This document shows positions 8,527 to 15,622 of a stretch of 64,000 nt of DNA, in pieces; the first letter of the stretch is position 1; every line of letters begins with the position of its first letter. The DNA is from Tunturiibacter empetritectus (GTDB taxonomy: Bacteria > Acidobacteriota > Terriglobia > Terriglobales > Acidobacteriaceae): the NCBI RefSeq assembly GCF_014201375.1, contig NZ_JACHDZ010000003.1, forward strand, positions 248,001-312,000, given 5' to 3'. The notes under the pieces were generated by a model. The model searched no databases. It saw only the letters and a program-made list of their open reading frames with translations, and was not told where the DNA came from. A program made the position numbers and the translations under genes.

Positions 8527-8982
8527 TTGGAATCCTATCCTCCGCTTATTCCTTATCTGGTGGTTCGCGACGCCGCGGCTGCGATCGAGTTTTATAAGAC
8601 GGCTCTGGGCGCGATGGAGATCGTGCGGCATCAGATGCCGGAGTCGACCAAGATTACGCATGCTCATCTTGTGATCAGTGATGGAAGCATCATGCTTTCA
8701 GATGATTTCCCGGAGATGACGGGAGGCAAGTCGTCGACGCCCGAGGCACTGGGCGGCTCTCCGGTGACGATTCATCTGCAGATGGCCGATGTGGACAGCT
8801 TCTGGGAGCGTGCGGTTGCGGGAGGCGTGACCGTGACAATGCCGCTGGCCGATCAGTTCTGGGGCGATCGCTATGGTCAGTTCACCGACCCGTTTGGGCA
8901 TAAGTGGTCTGTGGGGCAGACGAAGGTTTCGTTGAGCGAGGAGCAGTTGAAAGAGGCCGCGCGGGTTTGGTTCAAGATTTAG
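8527..8982 (+). CDS. VOC (vicinal oxygen chelate) family protein, PhnB/glyoxalase-like
   Basis: Single-chain VOC superfamily protein with the paired beta-alpha-beta-beta-beta modules of glyoxalase/bleomycin-resistance proteins. Family features are PPLIPYLVVRDAAAAIEFYK at the start, THAHLVISDGSIMLSDD in the middle and DRYGQFTDPFGHKWSVG near the C-terminus; the last is typical of the PhnB-like subgroup. The start is a TTG with TGAGG a few bases upstream; no in-frame ATG fits the domain. Substrate unknown, and similarity to PhnB does not by itself imply phosphonate metabolism. Confidence 0.87.
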   Translation: MESYPPLIPYLVVRDAAAAIEFYKTALGAMEIVRHQMPESTKITHAHLVISDGSIMLSDDFPEMTGGKSSTPEALGGSPVTIHLQMADVDSFWERAVAGGVTVTMPLADQFWGDRYGQFTDPFGHKWSVGQTKVSLSEEQLKEAARVWFKI

Positions 8983-9053
8983 CGGCGATAAGTCAGAAGA
9001 TAATTATTGGCTTGTTCGACGGATGAGACCGCGGATCAAAAGGAATAAGAGAA

Positions 9054-9488
9054 ATGGATGAAGAACAGAGCAGGTTTCTCAACGAACGTCTTAGTCGTCT
9101 CGCCGAAGAACAACCAAGAATTCTCTTATTGAGAGATAAGCTACTGCAGATTGGAGGCACGCACTTAGTTCCTCCCACAGAGCCAGACCCCGATCTCGAA
9201 GATCTTCTTATTCAAGGTTTCACAATTGAGGGAAGTGTCCGCTTTGAAGAAATGGCTGAAAATTCTTGCCATTGGAATGTCGCTGCACTCTGGCTTCAGA
9301 AAAAACAGGCGTTGGTTGCAGTTGCGACCGGCTACGCGCTTAGCGATGACGGACTTTGGCGTCAGCATTCTTGGGGGATCCAAGATGATGCAATCTTAGA
9401 GACAACCGAGCCAAGGAAGTGTTACTTCGGGTTGCATATGCAAGGAACGGAAGCCAATTCCTTCTCACGCCGCTTCTTCAGCGAATAA
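9054..9488 (+). CDS. Hypothetical protein, low-GC orphan
   Basis: A 144-residue soluble protein I do not recognise. The N-terminus is acidic and helical (MDEEQSRFLNERLSRL). The C-terminal half has aromatic-rich strands (ENSCHWNVAALWLQKK) and a motif YALSDDGLWRQHSWG then ETTEPRKCYFGL. Base composition is clearly more AT-rich than the flanking genes, which suggests recent acquisition. No signal peptide or membrane segment. It sits alone between a VOC gene and a converging DUF4440 gene, and shares its low-GC, solitary character with the gene at 15165. Confidence 0.7.
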   Translation: MDEEQSRFLNERLSRLAEEQPRILLLRDKLLQIGGTHLVPPTEPDPDLEDLLIQGFTIEGSVRFEEMAENSCHWNVAALWLQKKQALVAVATGYALSDDGLWRQHSWGIQDDAILETTEPRKCYFGLHMQGTEANSFSRRFFSE

Positions 9489-9527
9489 ATCACCTATTCG
9501 GCGTACTTCAGTGAAGCGGTAGCCAGA

Positions 9528-9938
9528 CTAGACGAGGGTTAAGAGATTTGCGTCGCGCCAGATGCGCCACTGGCCGTCGGAGCCGCGGCGGAGGGCGGTG
9601 AGGACGTTGCCGGCGTGCTTGCGGGTCTGGCCGCCTTCGATGGGGGTGAAGGAGACTTCGAGGAGGTTCCAGCAGAGGGCGAGGTCGCCGCTGATGGTGA
9701 TCTCCTGCACGTTGGAGCGGCAGGTGAGATGCACCATCGCGATCATCGCGGCGAAGGCTTCGGCGAACTGCTTGCGGCGCATGGGCGCGCTTCCGGAGGT
9801 GAGGAAGATTACGTCGTCGGTCATTAGCTGCATTTGGGCGGTTAGGTCTCCGGCTTCGGAGGCTTCGCCCCAGGCGTCGATGAGGGCGCGGATCTTTTGC
9901 TCGTCGGATTGCGTGGACTCGGCGGGCTGTGAGGTCAT
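9528..9938 (-). CDS. SgcJ/EcaC-type DUF4440 (SnoaL/NTF2-like) protein
   Basis: A small NTF2-fold protein of the SgcJ/EcaC (DUF4440) family. Recognised by EQKIRALIDAWGEASEAGD, MQLMTDDVIFLTSG, MRRKQFAEAFAAM and the final strand GQWRIWRDANLL. The 136-residue length is normal for a single cone-shaped domain. Its ATG overlaps the stop codon of the upstream DsbD-like gene by 4 bases, so it is the second gene of a two-gene operon. Enzymatic activity is unproven for most family members and nothing here predicts the ligand. Confidence 0.85.
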   Translation of the reverse strand: MTSQPAESTQSDEQKIRALIDAWGEASEAGDLTAQMQLMTDDVIFLTSGSAPMRRKQFAEAFAAMIAMVHLTCRSNVQEITISGDLALCWNLLEVSFTPIEGGQTRKHAGNVLTALRRGSDGQWRIWRDANLLTLV

Positions 9939-12040
9939 GGCTTCACGTCCTTTTCGAGGGCGGTGAGGACGATGTCCTTGGTGAGGAGTTCGGGGAGGAC
10001 GTCGGCGGAGGAGTTCTTCATCGCGGGATAGATAACGTAGGTGGGGACGCCGCTGCGGTTGACTGAGGCGAGCTGTTTGGTGATCTCAGGGTCGTACTGG
10101 GTCCAGTCGGCCTTGAGGAGGGTGACGTGGTTTTTGCTGAATTGATGCTGGACGTCGGCGGATTTGAGGACGGCGCGCTCGTTGACCTGACAGCTGAGGC
10201 ACCAGGCGGCGGTGAAGTCGATGAAGACGGGATGGCCGGCGGCGCGGGCCTGATCGAGGGCCTGTTGCGAGTAGGGCGCCCAGACCAGCGTAGTGTCCTT
10301 CGGTTGATAGAGGGGGATGGCCAGGCCGAGGGCGGCGATGAGGAGGGCGGCGATGGCGCTCTTCCAGCTTGCGGGCCACTTGCCGAGCGCCCAGCCGGCG
10401 ATGGCGAGGGCGAGGAAGCACCAGAGGAGGCGGGCGAGGTGGTCGACGCCCTGACTGTTGCCGCTGTGGAGGTTGCCGTAGACCCAGGCGAGCCAGATGG
10501 CCGTGCCGAAGAGGGGGACGGCGGTCAGTTGTTTGAGGATCTCCATCCATGCGCCGGGGCGAGGGAGGATACGGGTCCATGCGGGTTGGAAGCTGAGGAG
10601 AAGGTACGGAGTGGCGAGGCCGAGGCCGAGGGCGGTGAAGACGGCGAAGGTGACTCCGGCGGGTTGTGCGAGGGCGAAGCCGATGGCGGCGCCCATGAGG
10701 GGCGCGGTGCAGGGTGTGGCGACGATGGTGGCGAGAACTCCGGTGAAGAAGCTCCCGGTGTAGCCCTGCTTCTGGGCGAGGCCGCCGCCTACGCTGGTGA
10801 GGGAGAGGCCGAGGTCGAACTGTCCGGCGAGGGAGAGGGCGAAGAAGAAGAGGCCGGCGGCGAGGACGGCGATGAAGGTTGGGGATTGAAGCTGGAAGCC
10901 CCATCCGGCCTGACTGCCGGTGGCGCGGAGGATGAGAAGGACGGCGACGATGATCCAGAAGGAGACCAGGATGCCGAGGGTGTAGACGATGCCGTGGCTG
11001 CGGAGGCGGCTGCGCTCTTCGCCGGAGGATTGGACGAGGGCGAGGCCCTTGAGGAAGAGGACCGGGAAGACACAGGGCATCAGGTTGAGGATGATGCCGC
11101 CAACGAAGGCGAGGCCGATGGCGCTAAGGGTGGTGACGTTGCTGGTGGCTGGGGCACCGGGGAGTTTGCTGCCGGGTGCGGGGGCGACTTCGCCGGGGGT
11201 TACGGGGGCGGCGATCTCGTAGGCTTCGGTGTCGGAGAGCTTGAGGACGCCGTGGAGTTTGGTGGGCAATACTTTTAGGTCTTCGGAGCGGCGAACGAAG
11301 AGGCGGACACCGTCGGAGGTGGGTTCGATCTGCTGGGGGGCGGCGTTGGCGATCTGATCCTGATCGGCTGGGTAGAACTCGGCGTTGGTCTCGCGACCGC
11401 CGGTGACGAGGTTCAGGACGAAGTCGGTTTTGCCGCCGGTGATGGTGAGCTTGGCGTCGGCGGGGAGCGGCTTGGGGATGAGGGTGAGGGCTTCGCCGAT
11501 GGCGCCGACGGGTTGTGCCGGTGCCGCGCCGGGGACGACGTTGAGGTTGAGGCCGAGGTGGGCCTTGCCGGGGATGCAGACCTCGCGGCAGACGAGCCAA
11601 TTGATCTTGGCATCGAGATGGATGGGGCCGGGCTTGAGGGTGCTGGCGGCGGTGAGTTGGACCGGGAAGGCGACCTCATCTTCGTAGCCGAAGTCCATGA
11701 GCGGGCCTAGCGGAAGGCGGCTGGGAATCGGGAACAACATGGGACCGGCGGTGATGCCTTCGGGGAGGGTCCAAGTGATTTTGGGTGGCTCGCCGGAGTC
11801 GCCGGCGTTGATCCAGTAAACGTGCCAGTGCTCTTCGAGAGTGAGGACGAGGCCGACCTGGAGGGTGCCGCCCGGGGCGATGCTGGGGGAGAGAGAGACT
11901 AGTTCGGCGGTGAGATGCTGGGCTTTGACGGGGCCCGGGCCGCCGTCGCCGACGACCTGAAGCTGGGCGTGCGCGGGAGTAAGAAACAGGGAGGCGCAGG
12001 CGAGGAGCAGGAGGGCGGAGAGTTTGCGTACGTTATTCAT
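9935..12040 (-). CDS. DsbD-like thiol:disulfide interchange protein
   Basis: Predicted membrane carrier of reducing power from cytoplasmic thioredoxin to periplasmic proteins. After a signal peptide (about 1-25) comes an N-terminal periplasmic DsbD-type domain containing the pair CREVC. A CcdA-like membrane domain follows (about 310-560), with conserved cysteines in MPCVFPVLFLKG and TPCTAPLMGAA, then a C-terminal thioredoxin-like domain with CLSC (FTAAWCLSCQVNERAVL). At 701 residues it is somewhat longer than E. coli DsbD, mostly in the N-terminal domain. All three cysteine pairs needed for the relay are visible. It shares an operon with the DUF4440 gene; cytochrome c maturation or oxidative folding repair are likely roles. 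Confidence 0.9.
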   Translation of the reverse strand: MNNVRKLSALLLLACASLFLTPAHAQLQVVGDGGPGPVKAQHLTAELVSLSPSIAPGGTLQVGLVLTLEEHWHVYWINAGDSGEPPKITWTLPEGITAGPMLFPIPSRLPLGPLMDFGYEDEVAFPVQLTAASTLKPGPIHLDAKINWLVCREVCIPGKAHLGLNLNVVPGAAPAQPVGAIGEALTLIPKPLPADAKLTITGGKTDFVLNLVTGGRETNAEFYPADQDQIANAAPQQIEPTSDGVRLFVRRSEDLKVLPTKLHGVLKLSDTEAYEIAAPVTPGEVAPAPGSKLPGAPATSNVTTLSAIGLAFVGGIILNLMPCVFPVLFLKGLALVQSSGEERSRLRSHGIVYTLGILVSFWIIVAVLLILRATGSQAGWGFQLQSPTFIAVLAAGLFFFALSLAGQFDLGLSLTSVGGGLAQKQGYTGSFFTGVLATIVATPCTAPLMGAAIGFALAQPAGVTFAVFTALGLGLATPYLLLSFQPAWTRILPRPGAWMEILKQLTAVPLFGTAIWLAWVYGNLHSGNSQGVDHLARLLWCFLALAIAGWALGKWPASWKSAIAALLIAALGLAIPLYQPKDTTLVWAPYSQQALDQARAAGHPVFIDFTAAWCLSCQVNERAVLKSADVQHQFSKNHVTLLKADWTQYDPEITKQLASVNRSGVPTYVIYPAMKNSSADVLPELLTKDIVLTALEKDVKP

Positions 12041-12077
12041 TCAGTTCCAATTGTAGGGGTTCGGATGTGGGGTGTTG

Positions 12078-12542
12078 TCATCGGGGTGTCAGGTAGCGGT
12101 GTTCGACCATGATGCAGCGACCCATGACGACGTGGATTCCTGCAGCTTCGGCACGCGTGGCGGCTTCTAGATTGACGATTCCCTGCTGGACCCAGAGGTT
12201 GGGGAGGTTGAGCTGGATCATCTCGTCGACGATGGCGGGGATGAGCTTTGGCAGGCGGAAGACGTCGACGATGTCTGGTTTGATGGGGAGATCGGAGAGT
12301 GATGCGTAGGATTTTTCGCCGAGGACGTGGGGGACAGAGGGGTTGATGGGGTAGAGCTTGTAGCCGTGCTGCTGCATGTAGGCGGAGACGTAGTGGCTGG
12401 GCCTGGAAGGGTCTTCCGAGAGGCCGATGACCGCGATGGTGCGCGGGTTCTCTTTGGCGGTGACGCCTAACATGCTGCGGATGATCTCTGGTTCGTTCAT
12501 TTTTGTTTTGAGGGTCTCTACGTCGGAGTCTATCTGGGCCAT
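12078..12542 (-). CDS. CoA-binding domain protein (YccU-like)
   Basis: A stand-alone CoA_binding Rossmann-type protein similar to YccU and the N-terminus of succinyl-CoA-ligase-like proteins. Visible motifs: RTIAVIGLSEDPSRPSHYV (nucleotide loop), GYKLYPINPSV, DIVDVFRLPKLIPAIV, NLWVQQGIV and GIHVVMGRCIMVEH. The length of about 154 residues is standard. I placed the start at the ATG 12542, which overlaps the end of the upstream DinB gene by 13 bases; an ATG at 12500 is also possible. CoA binding is a family property and the physiological role is unknown. Confidence 0.87.
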   Translation of the reverse strand: MAQIDSDVETLKTKMNEPEIIRSMLGVTAKENPRTIAVIGLSEDPSRPSHYVSAYMQQHGYKLYPINPSVPHVLGEKSYASLSDLPIKPDIVDVFRLPKLIPAIVDEMIQLNLPNLWVQQGIVNLEAATRAEAAGIHVVMGRCIMVEHRYLTPR

Positions 12543-13090
12543 GCGCCTAAAAGACGGCGGATGACGAGCAGTTCGCCGAGGTGGTAGGCGTTGTGGTCGG
12601 CGACGAGGAGAGCCTCGCGGAGCAGGTTCTGACCGTCGCCCCAGCGGAAGGGCTTGTAGAGGTCGGAGTTGGGATCTTCGATCAGCGAGTGGAAGTGTTC
12701 GGCGTCGGAGCGAATGGTGGCGATGCATTGATCCCAGGAGTTGGTCGTGGGTGGCTGCGGAGACTTGGGCCAGTACTCGTCCGGCCACTTCAAGCCATGA
12801 TAGCCGCCGGTGGGGGGAGCGGAGAAGTTGAGTATGTCGCGCTGTGTGATGCGGAGGTGATCGAGGATCTGCCAGGCGGAGTAGGGGAGGTTGGGTAGAA
12901 CGGTGCCGCGGAGACTGGCTGGAAAGTCGTTGATGACTTCGTCAAAGGTGGCGTGGGCCTGACCGCCGTGGAGAAGGGCGATCAGCTGTTTGCGCAGGGG
13001 CGCTTGTTCGTCTGATGTCTGCTTCTTGTCGCTCGTCTTACCTATGCTCGGTTTGGATATGCTCACTGAGTTTTGCCTCCGATGTCCCAT
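12530..13090 (-). CDS. DinB-family four-helix protein
   Basis: Member of the DinB/YfiT-like putative metalloenzyme superfamily, whose four-helix bundles bind a metal through three histidines. Candidate ligands are in AWQILDHLRITQRDIL and in HNAYHLGELLVIRRLL near the C-terminus. A hydrophilic N-terminal tail of about 30 residues may not belong to the fold, so translation could start further in. The gene overlaps the downstream CoA-binding gene by 13 bases and they probably form one unit. Family members act as thiol-S-transferases or are uncharacterised; no substrate can be assigned. Confidence 0.85.
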   Translation of the reverse strand: MGHRRQNSVSISKPSIGKTSDKKQTSDEQAPLRKQLIALLHGGQAHATFDEVINDFPASLRGTVLPNLPYSAWQILDHLRITQRDILNFSAPPTGGYHGLKWPDEYWPKSPQPPTTNSWDQCIATIRSDAEHFHSLIEDPNSDLYKPFRWGDGQNLLREALLVADHNAYHLGELLVIRRLLGAWPR

Positions 13091-13117
13091 TTGTTGGATG
13101 CGACCGAGGCACCAGAG

Positions 13118-13879
13118 TTACATCGGTTTGCGGGCAATTACGACGGTGAGAGGTGGGAACGTTGTGAGCAGGCTGCCTCGTCTCTTTTCTACGATGAGAC
13201 CGGCGGCGGCTAATTCTCTGGCGTATTCACCGGTGAGTTTGTAGTCGGAGAGGAGCGCGATGCCGCCGGGTTTGAGGACGCGGACGATCTGCTGAAGCGC
13301 TTGAAGGCGGGTTGGCCGGTCGTAGATATTGTGGATGCAGAGGTTGGAGACAATAACGTCAAAGGTGCCGTCAGGGAAGGATATCGTCTGCGCTGGCTGG
13401 CTGAGGAGGGTGCAGTATTGAGAGATGCCTTCGAGATCGAGGTTATGCTGGGTGGCCGCGGAGGAGTTGCCGCCCATGTCAACGTTGGACCAGACGTCGA
13501 TGCCGGTGGCGTGGCCTGTGCCTGAGAGCGCGGCGATGCGTTTGGCTGCCCCTGCGAGGAGAAGGCCGCGTCCGCAGCCTACGTCTAGTACATTTTCGTC
13601 ACCACGCCATTGGTGGAGGCTGAGCATGAAGTCGCGATGGCGAAACTTGCCTACTTTGACGTAGAGAAGGAAGAGAAAGCCTTCTGCGATGAGGAAGCCA
13701 GCAGGCCAGTAGAAGCTGCGAGCATTTAGTTCGACCGGACCGAGGTGAAGGATGTGCGGTGAGAAGATCGCGAAGAGCAGGCAGGCGGTGCCGATGAGAA
13801 AAAAATTGCGCATGACGGCGGGTGCGTCAACGCCGTAGTCGGGCTTCGTTGATAGCGAGGAGGACAAGGGCTTCTCCAA
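13118..13879 (-). CDS. Class I SAM-dependent methyltransferase with N-terminal membrane helices
   Basis: A methyltransferase with two hydrophobic helices (about residues 23-65, RNFFLIGTACLLFAIFS and FYWPAGFLIAEGFLFLLYV) before a class I Rossmann domain. Motif I is NVLDVGCGRGLLLAGAAKR, with DVIVSNLCIHNI and LKPGGIALLSDYK downstream. The start is a TTG with GAGGAG nine bases upstream; the next ATG would remove the N-terminal segment STKPDYGVDAPAVMR. The start codon and ribosome site lie inside a large inverted repeat (13860-13932), suggesting translational control. It follows prfB on the same strand, with about 98 bases between. Substrate unknown. Confidence 0.82.
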   Translation of the reverse strand: MEKPLSSSLSTKPDYGVDAPAVMRNFFLIGTACLLFAIFSPHILHLGPVELNARSFYWPAGFLIAEGFLFLLYVKVGKFRHRDFMLSLHQWRGDENVLDVGCGRGLLLAGAAKRIAALSGTGHATGIDVWSNVDMGGNSSAATQHNLDLEGISQYCTLLSQPAQTISFPDGTFDVIVSNLCIHNIYDRPTRLQALQQIVRVLKPGGIALLSDYKLTGEYARELAAAGLIVEKRRGSLLTTFPPLTVVIARKPM

Positions 13880-13932
13880 GCTGATGTCTCCTCAATGTGA
13901 GACATCAGCTTGAATGAGTATCCCTTGTCCTC
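13860..13932 (-). promoter_or_regulatory. Two-part hairpin covering the ribosome site and start codon of the methyltransferase gene
   Basis: Inner arms AAGCTGATGTCTC and GAGACATCAGCTT (13878-13890, 13899-13911) are a perfect 13-bp inverted repeat with an 8-base loop. Outer arms GAGGACAAGGG and CCCTTGTCCTC (13860-13870, 13922-13932) are a perfect 11-bp pair, separated from the inner stem by a 7/10-base internal loop. In the minus-strand mRNA the GAGGAG ribosome site lies at the loop/stem border and the TTG start at the stem base. There is no T-tract, so it is not an ordinary terminator. Confidence 0.7.
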
Positions 13933-13977
13933 AGTTTCTGCGACAGTGCCGCTTGTCATACCGGGGAATGACAGATG

Positions 13978-15112
13978 TCATGCAACGTCGTCGTCTTCAG
14001 CAGCTTCGGCTGGGAAGTTGCCCTCGCGGCGCATGCGGAGGTAGCCGCGGATGAAGGGCTCGAGGTCGCCGTCGAGGACCTTGTCTACGTCGCCTACTTC
14101 GACTCGGGTGCGTAGGTCCTTGGCCATGCGATAGGGCTGGAGGACGTAGCTGCGGATCTGCGAGCCAAACTTGATGTCGAGTTTTGAGTCTTCGAGTTTG
14201 CGGGCGGTGGCCTTCTTCTTGTCGAGCTCGTACTCGTAGAGCTTGGAGCGCATCATCTTCATGGCGCGCTCTTTGTTCTTGTGCTGGGAGCGCTCGTTCT
14301 GGCAGCCGGTGACGAGGCCGGTGGGGATGTGAGTGATGCGGACGGCGGAGTCGGTGGTGTTGACATGCTGGCCGCCTTTGCCGCCGGAGCGGTAGGTGTC
14401 GATGCGGAGGTCTTCGGGCTTGATGTCGATGACGATGGTGTCGTCGATCTCGGGCGAGACGAAGACCGAGGCGAAGCTGGTGTGGCGGCGCTTGGCTGAG
14501 TCGAAGGGGGAGATGCGGACCAGACGGTGGACACCGGTTTCGCCGGAGAGCAAGCCGAAGGCAAAGTCGCCGGTGATGGTGAAGGTGGCGGATTTGATGC
14601 CGGCCTCATCGCCGTCCTGGATCTCGTTGATCTCGACCTTGAAGCTCTGGCGCTCGCCCCAGCGGATGTACATGCGCATGAGCATCTCGGCCCAGTCCTG
14701 ACTCTCGGTTCCGCCGGCGCCGGGGTGCACGGTGACGATGGCGTTGAGGGGATCGGTCTCCTCGGAGAGCATGGTTTTGGATTCGAGCACTTCGGCGAAG
14801 TTGAGCAGAGCGGGGATCTCTCGGGCGAGGTCGGGCTCGGTGTTTTCGCCTTCGCGGGCTAGGTCGAAGTAGGCTTCGATGTCGTCGGAACGGCGGGCGA
14901 GTTCGGCGTCGTCGGCCAGGAGTGTTTCGAGGCGTTTGCGCTCGCGCATGAGTGGCTGCGAACGCGAGGCGTCGGCCCAGACGGTGGGGTCGGCTATCTT
15001 CTCTTCAATGATGGAGAGTTCGCGGCGGAGTCTGGAGGAGTCAAAGATACTCCCGCAGAGCGCGCACTTTGTCGCGGACCGGGGAGTAGGAGTATTCGAG
15101 ATCGCTAAGCAT
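13978..15112 (-). CDS. prfB: Peptide chain release factor 2, expressed by programmed +1 frameshift
   Basis: RF2 recognises UGA and UAA stop codons and triggers peptide release. Translation begins at ATG 15112; after 23 codons the frame meets an in-frame TGA (15043-15041) and must slip +1 at CTT to continue as D-S-S-R. The second frame runs to the stop at 13978, giving about 377 residues in total. The GGQ catalytic motif is present (SGGKGGQHVNTTDSAVRI), as is the usual PCRF domain (TVHPGAGGTESQDWAEML). Read without the shift, the gene looks like a truncated 323-residue protein starting at 14949. A short acidic C-terminal tail (AAEDDDVA) is extra. Confidence 0.95.
15040..15054 (-). promoter_or_regulatory. 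prfB autoregulatory +1 frameshift site
   Basis: On the minus strand the order is GGGAG (15054-15050), TAT, slippery CTT (15046-15044) and TGA C. This matches the known RF2 recoding signal: an internal Shine-Dalgarno-like run three bases before CTT-TGA-C. Low RF2 stalls termination at TGA and favours the shift, closing a feedback loop. The elements are seen directly; the mechanism is established for the family. Confidence 0.93.
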
Positions 15113-15164
15113 AAGGTTTGATTTTAGTGCATTTCTAACTAAGAAAGACGCGAAGGATAGGGAA

Positions 15165-15620
15165 TCAGTCCCGGCGTATCTCAGACAGCCGCGGGTCCGC
15201 AAGATAAATCAGATCACAGATCGCGAATACCTCTGTTGCTAGAGTTCCAATAACTGCATTACGGTCTAAAGCTTGAGAGATGAGCGGACTTGAAGCAATA
15301 TTACGAGCACTGGAATCCTGAACCATGAATGAAGGCCCTGTTTCCAGTTGCCGGAAAGCCACCGACACGGCTTGTCGATCAGAAGCTTGTGTATCTTCAC
15401 CCCACTTTCCAACGATCAAATCAAACATTGCGTCGGGCATTGTATGAAAACGAGTCCATTCCACGAAGTACGCTGCAATCGCTGCGTCAGAACGGTAGAC
15501 GTATCCCCAGACACGCGAAGTCATTTCACCACAACAGGCGCATGGTCCGAATAACTTTTGATCTTCAGAGTTGATCTCTAACTCAAGTTCGCTCTGTTGA
15601 GGTAAGGTGATACGTTCCAT
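15165..15620 (-). CDS. Hypothetical protein with CxCC motif, low-GC orphan
   Basis: A 151-residue protein I cannot assign. The N-terminal part has a cysteine cluster (FGPCACCGEMTSRVWGYVY) resembling half of a zinc ribbon. The rest is helical with AAIAAYFVEWTRFH, MFDLIVGKWGED and ATEVFAICDLIYLADP. No signal peptide or membrane helix. Its start lies two bases after the stop of lnt, so it may be translated from the lnt transcript, yet its base composition is more AT-rich than lnt or prfB. That mixture suggests a later insertion into the intergenic slot. Confidence 0.7.
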   Translation of the reverse strand: MERITLPQQSELELEINSEDQKLFGPCACCGEMTSRVWGYVYRSDAAIAAYFVEWTRFHTMPDAMFDLIVGKWGEDTQASDRQAVSVAFRQLETGPSFMVQDSSARNIASSPLISQALDRNAVIGTLATEVFAICDLIYLADPRLSEIRRD

Positions 15621-15622
15621 CG

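Noticed and set aside
10127..11278. Long open frame antisense to the DsbD-like gene (383 codons)
   Set aside because: Composition is a Gly/Glu/Asp-rich mirror of a GC-rich membrane gene; the opposite strand has clear domains and catalytic cysteines.
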